Positions 27,139 to 36,407 are shown, counted from the stretch's first letter. The stretch is DNA of 64,000 nt from a bacterium (GCA_905221345.1 CAJNCW010000004.1:181695-245694), one strand, 5' to 3'. The notes: generated by a model from the letters alone, not told the origin. Translations and numbers: made by a program.

Positions 27139-27972
27139 TTATTTCTCATTGCGACGACGAACGATAAGTTTGTCAGATTTCGCTTTCTTGTTACGAGTTT
27201 TAAGACCAAGAGCAGGTTTGCCCCATGGAGTAGATGGTGCTTTACGACCAACTGGTGCTTTACCTTCACCACCACCGTGTGGGTGATCGTTAGGGTTCAT
27301 TACAGAACCACGAACTGTTGGGCGGATACCTTTCCAACGGCTACGTCCTGCTTTACCAAGGTTTACAAGTCCATGTTGTTCGTTTCCGACAACACCAACT
27401 GTAGCACGACAAGTTCCAAGAATCATACGAACTTCGCCAGATTGAAGACGAACAAGAACGTATTTACCTTCTTGACCCAATACTTGAGCAGAAGCTCCAG
27501 CAGCACGTACCAATTCTCCACCACGACCTGGTTTCAATTCGATGTTGTGGATCAAAGTACCAACCGGGATGTTAGCAAGCGGAAGAGCGTTTCCGACTTT
27601 GATATCTGCTTCAGGACCTGAAACGATACGTTGACCAACTTCAAGACCTTTTGGAGCGATGATGTATGCTTTCACACCGTCAGTGTAGTGTACAAGAGCG
27701 ATGTTTGCAGAACGGTTTGGATCGTACTCGATTGTTTTAACAACTGCTTCAACGTTGTCTTTGTTACGTTTGAAGTCAACCAAACGGTAGAAACGTTTGT
27801 GTCCACCACCTTGGTGACGAACAGTGATACGACCGTTGTTGTTACGACCAGCCTTGTTCTTCAAAGCAACAAGCAATGATTTTTCAGGAGTGCTTGTTGT
27901 GATTTCAGCGAAATCCAAAGAAGTCATATTACGGCGACCGTTTGTTGTTGGTTTATAAACACGAATTCCCAC
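27139..27972 (-). CDS. rplB: 50S ribosomal protein L2
   Basis: 277 residues ([21 protein letters not shown]). It carries the conserved [11 protein letters not shown] and the histidine-containing [15 protein letters not shown] near the peptidyl transferase centre. Confidence 0.98.
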   Translation of the reverse strand: MGIRVYKPTTNGRRNMTSLDFAEITTSTPEKSLLVALKNKAGRNNNGRITVRHQGGGHKRFYRLVDFKRNKDNVEAVVKTIEYDPNRSANIALVHYTDGVKAYIIAPKGLEVGQRIVSGPEADIKVGNALPLANIPVGTLIHNIELKPGRGGELVRAAGASAQVLGQEGKYVLVRLQSGEVRMILGTCRATVGVVGNEQHGLVNLGKAGRSRWKGIRPTVRGSVMNPNDHPHGGGEGKAPVGRKAPSTPWGKPALGLKTRNKKAKSDKLIVRRRNEK

Positions 27973-27989
27973 GATATTTCCTCCTTAGA

Positions 27990-28286
27990 TTATTCAGCTT
28001 CAGCAGCGAACAACTCGATTGCTTTTGAATCAGCTGTAAGTGTGATGATAGCTTTTTTAGTTTTGTTAGTAAAACCAGTGTAACGTCCGACACGTTTTGC
28101 TTTTGGTTTTACGTTGATTGTGTTAACGTTGGCAACTTTAACACCTTCGAAAGCAGCTTCAACAGCTTGCTTGATCAAAAGTTTGTGTGCACGAGTGTCA
28201 ACTTCAAATACATATTTCCCTGCTTCAAGTTGAGCCATTGAGCTTTCAGTGATAACAGGTTTTTTGATAACATCATACAAATTCAT
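27990..28286 (-). CDS. rplW: 50S ribosomal protein L23
   Basis: 98 residues. Exit-tunnel protein that anchors trigger factor and SRP ([17 protein letters not shown]). Its ATG overlaps the last base of the rplD stop (TAATG), so translation of the two is coupled. Confidence 0.98.
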
Positions 28287-28909
28287 TATGCAAGAACCTC
28301 CTCGATTTTAGAGATAGCTGCTTGTGTGACAAGAAGTTTGTCGCTATTTGCGATGTCAAGAACACTTGCAGTTGTAGCAGTTGCAACTTTCACGTTTGGA
28401 AGGTTACGAGCTGAAAGAGCTGCGAATTCATTTCCTTCTTCAAGGATAACAAGAACTTTAGAATCGATGCTCAATGCTGCAAGAACTTTTGCAAATTCAG
28501 CAGTTTTTGGAGCTGTAAATGAAAGAGCGTCTACAGCTACGAATTTGTTTTCAGCAACTTTTTCAGAGTAAACTGATTTAAGAGCTAGGCGACGAACTTT
28601 TTGTGGAAGTTTGTAGCCGTATGAACGTGGAGTTGGTCCGAAGACAACACCACCACCACGCCATTGTGGTGAGCGAATAGAACCTTGACGAGCACGTCCA
28701 GTTCCTTTTTGGCGCCATGGTTTGCGTCCACCACCTGATACTGCAGAGCGGTTTTTAACAGCGTGTGTTCCTTGACGAAGGCTTGCGCGTTGGCTGATGA
28801 TCACATCAAACACAACTGATTCATTTGGTTCGATACCAAATACTGCATCGTTAAGAACAACTTGGCCAGCTTCTTTACCAGTTTGGTCAAATAATGTTAC
28901 GTTTGCCAT
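28286..28909 (-). CDS. rplD: 50S ribosomal protein L4
   Basis: 207 residues with the tunnel loop [21 protein letters not shown]. In E. coli L4 also represses the S10 operon. If this holds here, the structured stretches before rpsJ and between rpsJ and rplC are candidate targets. Confidence 0.98.
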
Positions 28910-28933
28910 TGTGACTGATTTCCCCTTTCTTTA

Positions 28934-29560
28934 TTATTTACCAGCTTTAACTGCTGATTTGATAGTGATAAGAGATTTCTTAGCACCTGGTACGTTACCT
29001 TTGATAAGGATAACGTTCTTTTCTGGAACAACTTGTACAACTTCAAGGTTTTGAATTGTTACGCGGTCGCCACCCATACGTCCTGCAAGGTTTTTACCTT
29101 TGAATACGCGGTTAGGTGCAACAGGTCCCATAGAACCTGGACGACGGTGGTAACGAGAACCGTGAGCCATTGGTCCACGTGATTGTCCGTGGCGTTTGAT
29201 AACACCTTGGAAACCTTTACCTTTAGAAGTACCAGTTACGTCAACAACGTCTCCAGCTGCGAATGTTTCAACTGTGATTTCAGCACCAACTTCCAAGCCT
29301 TCAACGTTTTTGAATTCACGAATGAAGCGCTTAGGAGCCGTGTTAGCTTTCGCTACATGTCCTTTAGCAGGTTTGTTGCTCAATACTTCGCGTTTGTCAT
29401 CGAAACCAACTTGGATAGCATTGTATCCGTCTGTTTCAACAGTTTTAACTTGAAGAACAACGTTTGGAGTTGCTTCAATAACTGTTACAGGGATCAATTC
29501 GCCAGCTTCAGTGAAGATTTGAGTCATTCCCACTTTTTTCCCTAAGATTCCTTTTGTCAT
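28934..29560 (-). CDS. rplC: 50S ribosomal protein L3
   Basis: 208 residues ([29 protein letters not shown]), with the W-finger region [20 protein letters not shown] near the peptidyl transferase centre. Preceded by a long structured gap after rpsJ. Confidence 0.98.
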
Positions 29561-29776
29561 GAGAAAATAGTTCCTTTTCTATATTTTTTATTCAAAAAGT
29601 TTTTAACGAGCGTTTTTCATGCTCAAGTCTAAGATACAAAGGGCGTCAAACTCAAAGTGAAAATAGGAAACTGACGCAGTGTCTAACAGACACTAGGAAG
29701 TTTATCTTTTTCACACCGAGTTTAGCCCGTGTTCAATTAAATTGAAACACCAGCCTCTGCTCTTTTATATTTTAGA
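29561..29776 (-). other. Structured spacer between rpsJ and rplC
   Basis: 216 bases. A long interrupted hairpin spans 29641-29728: GGGC/GCCC, AAACTC/GAGTTT, GTGAAA/TTTTCAC and an apical AGTGTCT-aac-AGACACT (29658-29695 region). A second hairpin, GTGTT...AACAC with arms caatt/aattg, is at 29729-29750, and a third, GAGC...GCTC, near 29608-29624. No ORF with a ribosome site. A candidate ribosomal-protein binding site or processing site. Confidence 0.6.
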
Positions 29777-30085
29777 TTAAAGTTTGATTTCTACGTTTAC
29801 ACCACTTGGAAGATCCAATTTCATCAACGCATCAACTGTTTTTTGAGTTGGGTTAACGATATCGATCAAACGTTTGTGTGTACGCATTTCGAATTGTTCG
29901 CGAGAGTCTTTGTATTTGTGAGTCGCACGAATGATTGTGTAGAGGCTACGCTCAGTTGGAAGTGGGATTGGACCCGCAACTTGTGCACCTGTACGAGTAG
30001 CTGATTCTACGATTTTTGCAGCCGCTGTGTCAAGCGTACGGTGTTCGTAAGCTTTCAAACGGATACGGATTTTTTTGTTTGCCAT
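29777..30085 (-). CDS. rpsJ: 30S ribosomal protein S10 (NusE)
   Basis: 102 residues ([22 protein letters not shown]). First gene of the whole cluster. S10 also serves as NusE in antitermination and links NusG to the ribosome. AAAGGAGAAAAAG precedes the ATG. Confidence 0.98.
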
Positions 30086-30214
30086 CTTTTTCTCCTTTTC
30101 GTCTATTTAAGATAATAGGCTAGCTCCACAAGAAAACCGGCGCGCGTTGCGTGGCAATGCAACCGAGCGTGTCGCAACCTCTTGCATCAAAGCTAAGGCT
30201 GTAATTTACAGCAC
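30086..30214 (-). promoter_or_regulatory. Leader of the S10 operon
   Basis: About 129 nt from the predicted start to the rpsJ ATG. Two GTTGC segments (near 30170 and 30158) could each pair with one GCAAC segment (near 30143), which would allow alternative folds. The outer GGCTAGC stretch near 30119 may pair with TTAGC upstream. Such a leader suits feedback by a ribosomal protein, but no known leader motif was recognised. Confidence 0.45.
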
Positions 30215-30220
30215 CATAAT

Positions 30221-30249
30221 AGAATAACACAAAGCCCCTGCGATTGCAA
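30221..30249 (-). promoter_or_regulatory. Promoter of the ribosomal protein cluster
   Basis: The minus strand reads TTGCAA, 17 bases, then TGTTATTCT (extended -10). The -35 sits inside the arm of a GC-rich hairpin (CCCTTGCAATCGCAGGGG), which may end transcription from the upstream kinase gene. Confidence 0.65.
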
Positions 30250-30367
30250 GGGATTTGTGAGCTTTTTTTCGTTTTTTTGGGATGAAACTGTTTTCCTATT
30301 TCATCTTCCTATGATTACTGATTTACGTCTATAAAAATCAATCTTTTCTTCTATATAATAATGTGTT

Positions 30368-30991
30368 TCAAATGTGTGTCATTTTGACTTCAAATTTATC
30401 TTCTGATTGATCTACTAAAATGTCCGCTTTAGACTCGTTTTCTCTATAGTATCGCAGATACTGCTCCCGTCTCATCTGATGGCTAGCTAATACAAAAGAT
30501 GTATCGCGATTTCTCATAGTCGTATCTCGAGCGAGACGCCTCTTTAATTCGGTCTCCTCATCCGTGTAAAAACAGATGTTTTTGTCAAAGAGTTTCTTGG
30601 GTAGAAAACCCACAGACATCCCTTCGACAATCAGAATCGGTTTGGCTCCAGACAAGACTTCACTAGCCTTCCACGGTTCATCGATAGTCGAGACATCCAT
30701 ACCTGCCTGCAAGGCGAGAATATCTCTCTGTAAACTTGCCAGTTCATGCGCCACTGGGAGACAAACTGTCACCTTTTGATCTGGCGCTTGCTTTGGTACT
30801 ACCAGGTGACGTTCTGAGGTGATATAGGGATCTGTTTCTAGTAAATTTACTGTAGTGGGATCTAGGGCTTGATGTAATTCCTGAGCGAAGGTTGACTTGC
30901 CCGAAGCCCCATGACCATAGATCCCTAGTGTCCTAATTCTTCCCGTTTCTATCTCTGAAACCAGTTGTTCTATCAGGTCTTTTTTCTTCAT
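30368..30991 (-). CDS. P-loop kinase, uridine kinase-like
   Basis: 207 residues. Walker A GIYGHGASGKST near residue 25, a conserved LLETDPY, and IVEGMSVGF in the place of the lid approach of uridine kinases. The phosphate acceptor is not known. The gene overlaps nrdG by 4 bases (ATGA) and ends the nrdD operon, so a role in nucleotide supply is plausible but inferred from context only. Confidence 0.75.
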   Translation of the reverse strand: MKKKDLIEQLVSEIETGRIRTLGIYGHGASGKSTFAQELHQALDPTTVNLLETDPYITSERHLVVPKQAPDQKVTVCLPVAHELASLQRDILALQAGMDVSTIDEPWKASEVLSGAKPILIVEGMSVGFLPKKLFDKNICFYTDEETELKRRLARDTTMRNRDTSFVLASHQMRREQYLRYYRENESKADILVDQSEDKFEVKMTHI

Positions 30992-31584
30992 TCTCTCTTC
31001 ACCTGCTCATAGCTTTCTTTTCCGTCATTAAGCTTGTCCCAAATCACCACTTGCCCACTTTTGAGGGATTTTTGCACATCAATGATACGTTGATTAGAGG
31101 AACCTCGAAACTGGAGCATGAGATTACGCTTGCTTTTATCATACCGTCCATCGACAAGGATGTCAATCAATGATAAGAGTTCCAGTTTATCTGGAGTTTC
31201 CAGCATCATTTCTTCCCACGTGTAGCCCGTCCAGGACCAGATGTCTTTATCTGGCAATTCCTTTCGAATGCGTTTAACGAGAGGCAAGAGAATTCCTGTA
31301 TTAAGAAAGGGTTCTCCTCCCAGCAAGGTCAATCCTTGAACATAGGGTTGGGCAAGGTCTGCCATGATTTGTTCTTCTAACTCTGGCGTATAAGGAATCC
31401 CAGCATTAAATGACCAGGTCGCAACATTATAGCATCCCTCGCAGTGGAACATACAACCTGCGACATAGAGAGAGTTGCGCACACCTTCTCCATCGACAAA
31501 GTTAAAGGCCTTGTAATCAATGATCCGCCCTTTACTAAGCTCCTCACTTTTCCATTCACCTGGTTTTGGTGTATTCCATGTCAT
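30988..31584 (-). CDS. nrdG: Anaerobic ribonucleotide reductase activating protein
   Basis: 198 residues, a radical SAM enzyme. The iron-sulfur cluster motif is CMFHCEGC (C-x3-C-x2-C) near residue 43. GGEPFL, the SAM-binding GGE loop, follows. It makes the glycyl radical on NrdD. It lies 4 bases after a GNAT gene in the same operon as nrdD. Confidence 0.96.
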   Translation of the reverse strand: MTWNTPKPGEWKSEELSKGRIIDYKAFNFVDGEGVRNSLYVAGCMFHCEGCYNVATWSFNAGIPYTPELEEQIMADLAQPYVQGLTLLGGEPFLNTGILLPLVKRIRKELPDKDIWSWTGYTWEEMMLETPDKLELLSLIDILVDGRYDKSKRNLMLQFRGSSNQRIIDVQKSLKSGQVVIWDKLNDGKESYEQVKRE

Positions 31585-31588
31585 CCTT

Positions 31589-32089
31589 CTACTCCAAATC
31601 TATCCAGTAACGTTCTACGCCATTGCGAACGTCCTCAAACACCCCACCATTTGCCACAATCACCGCCCTACTAGCAGGATTTTCCGTACTACAGGTCACA
31701 AGTGCTTTTTTGATGTTCTTTTCCTTGGCAACTTGCAGACCTTGTCTTAGGGCTTCTTTGGCATAACCTTTGCCTCCTTCAGAGGGGCGGATGGAATAGC
31801 CGATATGGCCACCTTCTTCCAATAAGAAGTCATTGAGGCACAAGCGGATATTGAGAAATCCTACAGCTTGACCATCTATCGAAAAAGCGACTAACTGAAT
31901 ATCAGGCACCCACCCTTCAGGCAAATTAATCCCCATTTCATGATCCTGATTGTTTTTTAACCACTCTTCATAAACAAAATTCTCAGCATCCCAAAATCCG
32001 CCATCGTGGGCTGATTGAGTCTGTTCAAACTCTGCCATCATCTCTAAAACTGTTTCTTTATCTGCCAATGTTGGTCTGCGTAGTATCAT
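31589..32089 (-). CDS. GNAT-family N-acetyltransferase
   Basis: 166 residues from MILRRPTLADKETVLEMM (ATG at 32089, TTGGAGGTAAAA upstream; a TTG 4 codons earlier lies in the ribosome site). Acetyl-CoA loop IRPSEGGKGYAKEALRQGL, with TCSTENPASRAVIVANGG after it. Conserved within the nrdD-nrdG interval of related streptococci as I recall. The substrate is unknown. Confidence 0.88.
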   Translation of the reverse strand: MILRRPTLADKETVLEMMAEFEQTQSAHDGGFWDAENFVYEEWLKNNQDHEMGINLPEGWVPDIQLVAFSIDGQAVGFLNIRLCLNDFLLEEGGHIGYSIRPSEGGKGYAKEALRQGLQVAKEKNIKKALVTCSTENPASRAVIVANGGVFEDVRNGVERYWIDLE

Positions 32090-32132
32090 TTTTACCTCCA
32101 ATTAAGAGAAAAGTGAGAGCAGACCCTCACTT

Positions 32133-32273
32133 TTATTTTTTCTTGTTCTTGTTTAAAAACTGTTCTCTGAGGTTGAGCAAGCGTTCTTTTTTACCTGTTC
32201 CACCTTTCGAGTATTTCTCGTGATAACGGGTCACTTGTGCGCGTCCCTTATCGTCTAATTGGTATTTCCCCAT
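32133..32273 (-). CDS. Small conserved protein of the nrdD operon
   Basis: 46 residues, MGKYQLDDKGRAQVTRYHEK at the start, rich in Lys, Arg, Gln and Gly, ending LNKNKKK. The ATG at 32273 is preceded by AGAAGGAAATGGA and lies 11 bases after the nrdD stop, so it is translated from the nrdD mRNA. No domain was recognised. The high charge and lack of a hydrophobic segment point to a small cytosolic, perhaps nucleic-acid or protein-binding, peptide. Confidence 0.8.
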   Translation of the reverse strand: MGKYQLDDKGRAQVTRYHEKYSKGGTGKKERLLNLREQFLNKNKKK

Positions 32274-32284
32274 TCCATTTCCTT

Positions 32285-34498
32285 CTAATTTGTTACTTCA
32301 TGTCCGGCTGTTTTAATGGTTGAACCGTTCATGTGTTTGACACGCGCAGCGATTTCCTTGTGGCGTCCATTAACCATCGGACGCGCTTGAGGATTTCCCA
32401 GATAACCACACGTACGTTTGACCACGTCTACTGTTTTAGGGTCACTATTGCCACAGTTTGGACAAGCAAATCCTCTTTCAGTTGGTTCAAAATCCCCTTC
32501 AAAGTCACACTTGTAGCAACGATCAATCGGAGTATTGGTTCCTAGATAGCCAACTCGGTCATAGGCATAGTCCCAGACGGCTTCCAAGGCTTTAGGATTT
32601 TGCTGAAGTACTGGGTATTCACAATAATGGATGAAACCACCTGACGCACCTGCTTCTGGATAAACTTTCTCAAAGTCTAATTTTTCAAACGGTGTTGGAT
32701 TTTTCCGGACATCATAGTGGAAAGAGTTGGTGTAGTATTCCTTGTCCGTGATGTCAGGAATAGAGCCGAACTTCTCTGTATCCAAGCGACAGAAGCGGTC
32801 TGTCAGACTTTCAGACGGTGTGGAGTAGATAGAGAAATGGTAACCATATTGGTCAGACCACTCTTCCACACGACGTTTCATATCACGAATGATATCCAGC
32901 GTGAACTCCTTGGCTTCTGGATTGCTTTCCCAGTTGTTTCCAAAGAAGACAGTAGCCACTTCGTACAAACCGATGTAGCCCAGCGAAACTGTCGCACGGC
33001 GATTGTTGAAGAGTTGGTCAACGCTCTCTTCTTTTCCCAGACGGCGACCGAAGGCTCCGTACTGATAGAGGATAGGGGCATTCGCTGGTGTTGCTTCCTT
33101 GGTCCGTTCAACACGGTAAACCAAAGCATCTTCTGCGATGTTCATACGCTCGTTGAAGATTTCCCAGAACTTATTCAGATCCCCTTCCGACTCGAGGGCG
33201 ATACGAGGTAGATTGACTGTCACAACACCTAGATTCATCCGACCCGAATTGACCTCAACACCATTTTCATCCTTCCATCCTTGGAGGAAGGAGCGGCAAC
33301 CCATAGGCACCTTGAAAGAACCAGTCAGTTCGATAATCTTATCATAGGACAAGACATCTGGGTACATCCGCTTGGTTGCACACTCGAGGGCCAACTGTTT
33401 TATATCGTAGTTAGGTGAACCTTCCTCTAAGTTGAGTCCTCTTTTCAGCGTAAAGATGAGTTTAGGGAAGATAGCTGTACGATGTTCTGAACCAAGTCCC
33501 TTGATTCGGATGTTTAAGATAGCTTTTTGAATTTCACGCTCAAAACGATTGGTTCCTAGACCGAAACCTAGTGAAGTAAAAGGTGTTTGTCCATTTGAAG
33601 TGAAGAGGGTGTTGATTTCATACTCGAGAGATTGCATGGCATCGTAGATGTCTTTTTGGGTTTTCTTCCAAGCGTAATCTTCCCGTTTCTCAGGCAAGAC
33701 CCATTCTTCTGCATCCTTTAGGTGTTTTTGGTAATTCTTCTCTGCGTAAGGTGCCAAGACTTCATCGATACGGTCAGCTGAACAACCCCCGTACTGGCTA
33801 GAAGCAACGTTAGCAATGATTTGGGAAATCTGAGCAGTCGCAGTCTGGATAGACTTGGGACTTTCTACCTCTGCATTTCCAATCTTAAAACCATTTTCCA
33901 ACATACCCTTGAAATCAATCAAACAGCAGTTGGTCATCGGCGTATAGGGGCTGTAGTCCAAATCGTGATAATGGATATCTCCCTTTTGGTGAGCATTTGC
34001 TACGTGCTTAGGAAGCATTTGCAGCCCGATTGATTTCCCCACAATCCCTGCTGTCAAATCACGCTGGGTGTTAAAGACATCACTGTCTTTATTGGCATTT
34101 TCATTGACAACGGCTTGATCTTTATTGAGAAGTTTATGGATACTAAAGTTAATATCTGTCGCTTTTGAGCGCTCAAAATCCCTTTGTGTCCGATAAGTGA
34201 TATACTCCTCAGCCAGTGCATATTCTTTGGTTTCAAGGAGTTCATGCTCTACGATATTTTGAATCTCATAAATCTTGACACCTTGAGGGAAACGACTGTG
34301 AATTTCCGCAACAATACGCTCAAGCAGGCTATTTAGACGTTTTTCGACCAGGGGTGTCACATCCATGACTTTGTCAGCCGCCTTGTGGAGAGCCTTGTCA
34401 ATCTTGTCTACATCAAACACTACACGTCTACCATCTCGTTTTTCAACGAACAAAGTGGGAACGGTTGCAAGGTTTTCTTCTAATACAATCATATCCAT
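32285..34498 (-). CDS. nrdD: Anaerobic (class III) ribonucleoside-triphosphate reductase
   Basis: 737 residues from MDMIVLEENLATVP; the Met at codon 3 is an equally possible start. Reduces NTPs to dNTPs without oxygen. An N-terminal ATP cone (VEKRDGRRVVFDVDKIDKAL) senses ATP/dATP. The C-terminal zinc site has CYKCDF and CPNCGN. The glycyl radical loop is RTCGYLG near residue 700. It heads an operon with the 46-aa protein, a GNAT, nrdG and the kinase. A palindrome pair covers its promoter. Confidence 0.97.
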   Translation of the reverse strand: MDMIVLEENLATVPTLFVEKRDGRRVVFDVDKIDKALHKAADKVMDVTPLVEKRLNSLLERIVAEIHSRFPQGVKIYEIQNIVEHELLETKEYALAEEYITYRTQRDFERSKATDINFSIHKLLNKDQAVVNENANKDSDVFNTQRDLTAGIVGKSIGLQMLPKHVANAHQKGDIHYHDLDYSPYTPMTNCCLIDFKGMLENGFKIGNAEVESPKSIQTATAQISQIIANVASSQYGGCSADRIDEVLAPYAEKNYQKHLKDAEEWVLPEKREDYAWKKTQKDIYDAMQSLEYEINTLFTSNGQTPFTSLGFGLGTNRFEREIQKAILNIRIKGLGSEHRTAIFPKLIFTLKRGLNLEEGSPNYDIKQLALECATKRMYPDVLSYDKIIELTGSFKVPMGCRSFLQGWKDENGVEVNSGRMNLGVVTVNLPRIALESEGDLNKFWEIFNERMNIAEDALVYRVERTKEATPANAPILYQYGAFGRRLGKEESVDQLFNNRRATVSLGYIGLYEVATVFFGNNWESNPEAKEFTLDIIRDMKRRVEEWSDQYGYHFSIYSTPSESLTDRFCRLDTEKFGSIPDITDKEYYTNSFHYDVRKNPTPFEKLDFEKVYPEAGASGGFIHYCEYPVLQQNPKALEAVWDYAYDRVGYLGTNTPIDRCYKCDFEGDFEPTERGFACPNCGNSDPKTVDVVKRTCGYLGNPQARPMVNGRHKEIAARVKHMNGSTIKTAGHEVTN

Positions 34499-34527
34499 GC
34501 TCTTTTCTATTTTTCTTCTTAAGTGAT

Positions 34528-34606
34528 ATTATACCACTCTAAAAAGAAAAATCAATATCTTGTGTTAAAAATTCTAAAATTTTTAAAAATACACAAGATA
34601 TTGATT
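34528..34606 (-). promoter_or_regulatory. nrdD promoter with two NrdR-box-like palindrome arms that also form a terminator
   Basis: The 16-mers AATCAATATCTTGTGT (34550-34565) and its exact complement (34591-34606) are 41 bases apart centre to centre, about four helical turns. Each matches most of the NrdR box acaCwAtATaTwGtgt. The left one contains the -35 TTGATT; 16 bases on is TGGTATAAT (extended -10, 34533-34528). As RNA the two arms pair perfectly and run into TTTTTCTTTTT, so they also terminate the upstream competence operon. Confidence 0.65.
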
Positions 34607-34608
34607 TG

Positions 34609-36165
34609 TTATTTAGATTTATAAAGCTTGAATTCCTTACTATCCGTCTGAACAAGCTCGTATTTTTCACTAAGTAGGCTCTCTACATCCGACCACAAGG
34701 CAACCTTTTGATTGACCAAAATCATCTTCGGTTGATTTTCTTTCAAGTCATTCATCAGTTTCGTTTTATTCTCCTCGCTTGCAGTATAGAGTGTTGGTGT
34801 CACTAGAGAGCTTGGTGCCAAGCGTTCACTTGCTTGGTAGAAATCTGGACGATCATCCCAAGCATAGACACGATCTTCAGAGCTCGTTTGCTGCTTGACC
34901 AAGCTAGCAAGCTGCTCACGTTCCTGATAAGTACTTGGATGCGAAATATAGCGACTCAAAAGGGGTAGAGAAAGCAAATAAATAATCACGACTAGTGGCA
35001 GATAGAAATTTCCTTTAAGGTAGCGACTAAAGAGTGATGAAGAGCGGACTCTTCGTCTACTACGACTGATGCATTCAGGACTCCCTTCTTTGATGCTGAT
35101 TAGCAATAATAATGTCATAAAGGGTAAAATCGCTGCCAAACGTGAGCCATGCAAAGGTTCCTTTGAAAGAATTAACAGAGCAAGAGTTACTAGTAAACCT
35201 AAATTAGCGCCTATTGAGATAGCAAATTGTTTGGCTGACTTGGTCTGAAACAATCCTGAAAAGATTAATGTCAGAATCCCAACACCGATGGATAGCAAAC
35301 CATAGAAAGCAGCATTCTCCATAAGATTGGCATTTGAAAATAGACTAAGCGTATCTATTGGATACAAAGTATGGCTAATCGCATCACCAAAAGTTCCTGT
35401 TAAGACTGTATAGTAGCCAATTGGATAAAAAAAGAGAGAAAATCCTAAAGCTGATGCAAAAAATTGATACAATCCATGAGCAAATTTACGCTTGGCAATA
35501 TTAAATCCAAACAAACTCAAGGCAAGTGTAGCTGCAAACAAGGCTGTGGGAATAGGTGATAGGAAGAAAGCTAATGCTAAACTCATCCCAACTCGCAAGA
35601 AACCTTTATCGTTACTTGGATCATCCAGATAGTCAGCCACTAGGCTAAAACTATAAAATAGAAAAGGCAAGGCCACAACTACTGCATAGCTACCACCAAA
35701 TCCCAGACTGCCTACAAGCAAATAGAAAACCAACAAAAGCTGTCTAGCCTGCTCTCCCTGACCTGTCAAGGTATCTGCGGATTTAAATAGAAAAACACCA
35801 GCTCCGAACAAGGCCAACCACTCCACCAAAGCAAAAAGAATACTCCCTTGAGAGAGGTAGATTAGTACGTAATAAAGCAGTCCATTTGAACCATAATAAT
35901 CCGTGTAAATCTGCCCACTCTGATGTAGCGCCCAACCAGTATAAAGATCTTGCATCTGTTGAGGGCTCACCAAACCAAAGATCAGAGGCAATATGACAGA
36001 AACAGCTGTAGCAGCCAGACTCCAAATTGCCACACTAAAAAACGGAAGTGGAGTTCGTTTCTTCTTACCTCGCTCCAGTCCAAATTCAGACTCTTGATCC
36101 AGCCGTTCCCGATACTGGTATCGAAATTCTTCTAGCTGTTCGTCTTTTTCCTCGTATACGTTCAT
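34609..36165 (-). CDS. Polytopic membrane protein, competence-operon member (Ccs4-like position)
   Basis: 518 residues. A charged N-terminal 45 residues, then about 11 hydrophobic segments (from LPFFSVAIWSLAATAVSVILP to FYLPLVVIIYLLSLPLLS), then a soluble C-terminal domain of about 110 residues. The layout and the DLYTGWALHQ segment recall GT-C/PMT-type membrane glycosyltransferases, but no catalytic motif is certain. The position between cls and nrdD corresponds to the pneumococcal gene I recall as ccs4 (competence-induced). The upstream sigmaX box supports competence control. It follows the 47-aa ORF by 35 bases. Confidence 0.75.
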   Translation of the reverse strand: MNVYEEKDEQLEEFRYQYRERLDQESEFGLERGKKKRTPLPFFSVAIWSLAATAVSVILPLIFGLVSPQQMQDLYTGWALHQSGQIYTDYYGSNGLLYYVLIYLSQGSILFALVEWLALFGAGVFLFKSADTLTGQGEQARQLLLVFYLLVGSLGFGGSYAVVVALPFLFYSFSLVADYLDDPSNDKGFLRVGMSLALAFFLSPIPTALFAATLALSLFGFNIAKRKFAHGLYQFFASALGFSLFFYPIGYYTVLTGTFGDAISHTLYPIDTLSLFSNANLMENAAFYGLLSIGVGILTLIFSGLFQTKSAKQFAISIGANLGLLVTLALLILSKEPLHGSRLAAILPFMTLLLLISIKEGSPECISRSRRRVRSSSLFSRYLKGNFYLPLVVIIYLLSLPLLSRYISHPSTYQEREQLASLVKQQTSSEDRVYAWDDRPDFYQASERLAPSSLVTPTLYTASEENKTKLMNDLKENQPKMILVNQKVALWSDVESLLSEKYELVQTDSKEFKLYKSK

Positions 36166-36200
36166 TCAATTTCTCCTCTAAGTTTATCTGTTTTAGTATA

Positions 36201-36344
36201 TCAAAATCTTACAGGAATGTCAGCTTGGGATTGATATTTGATGAATTTCTTATCCAATAGCGCAAAGCGTTCGATTTCACGAAAACGGTGGAATCGACTA
36301 TTTCTATACTCTCTGATAAAATCATCATCTTCTAGATTAAGCAT
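36201..36344 (-). CDS. Small competence-promoter protein
   Basis: 47 residues: MLNLEDDDFIREYRNSRFHR at the start and QADIPVRF at the end. The ATG at 36344 follows AAAGGAGAAAACC, a strong ribosome site, and lies 20 bases after a perfect sigmaX box. Highly charged and without a membrane segment or recognised domain. It is the first gene of an operon with the polytopic protein. Confidence 0.78.
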   Translation of the reverse strand: MLNLEDDDFIREYRNSRFHRFREIERFALLDKKFIKYQSQADIPVRF

Positions 36345-36364
36345 GGTTTTCTCCTTTACTTATC

Positions 36365-36372
36365 TATTCGTA
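36365..36372 (-). promoter_or_regulatory. sigmaX (ComX) cin-box
   Basis: The minus strand reads TACGAATA, the exact late-competence promoter consensus. It is preceded by TTTTTTGTCTTTT, the T-rich -25 region. Those T residues also form the tail of the cls terminator (36381-36407). It drives the 47-aa ORF and the polytopic gene. Confidence 0.82.
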
Positions 36373-36380
36373 AAAAGACA

Positions 36381-36407
36381 AAAAAGACCCAGCCTTGGGC
36401 TAGATCT
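36381..36407 (-). terminator. Terminator of cls
   Basis: The minus strand has AGATCTAGCC-caa-GGCTGGGTCT (two G-U pairs) followed by TTTTTTG. It is 11 bases after the cls stop. Confidence 0.8.

Noticed and set aside
27277..27621. Plus-strand ORFs over rplB and other ribosomal genes (for example 29183-29545, 25933-26190)
   Set aside because: Antisense shadows of strongly codon-biased genes, with no ribosome sites and unlikely amino acid compositions.
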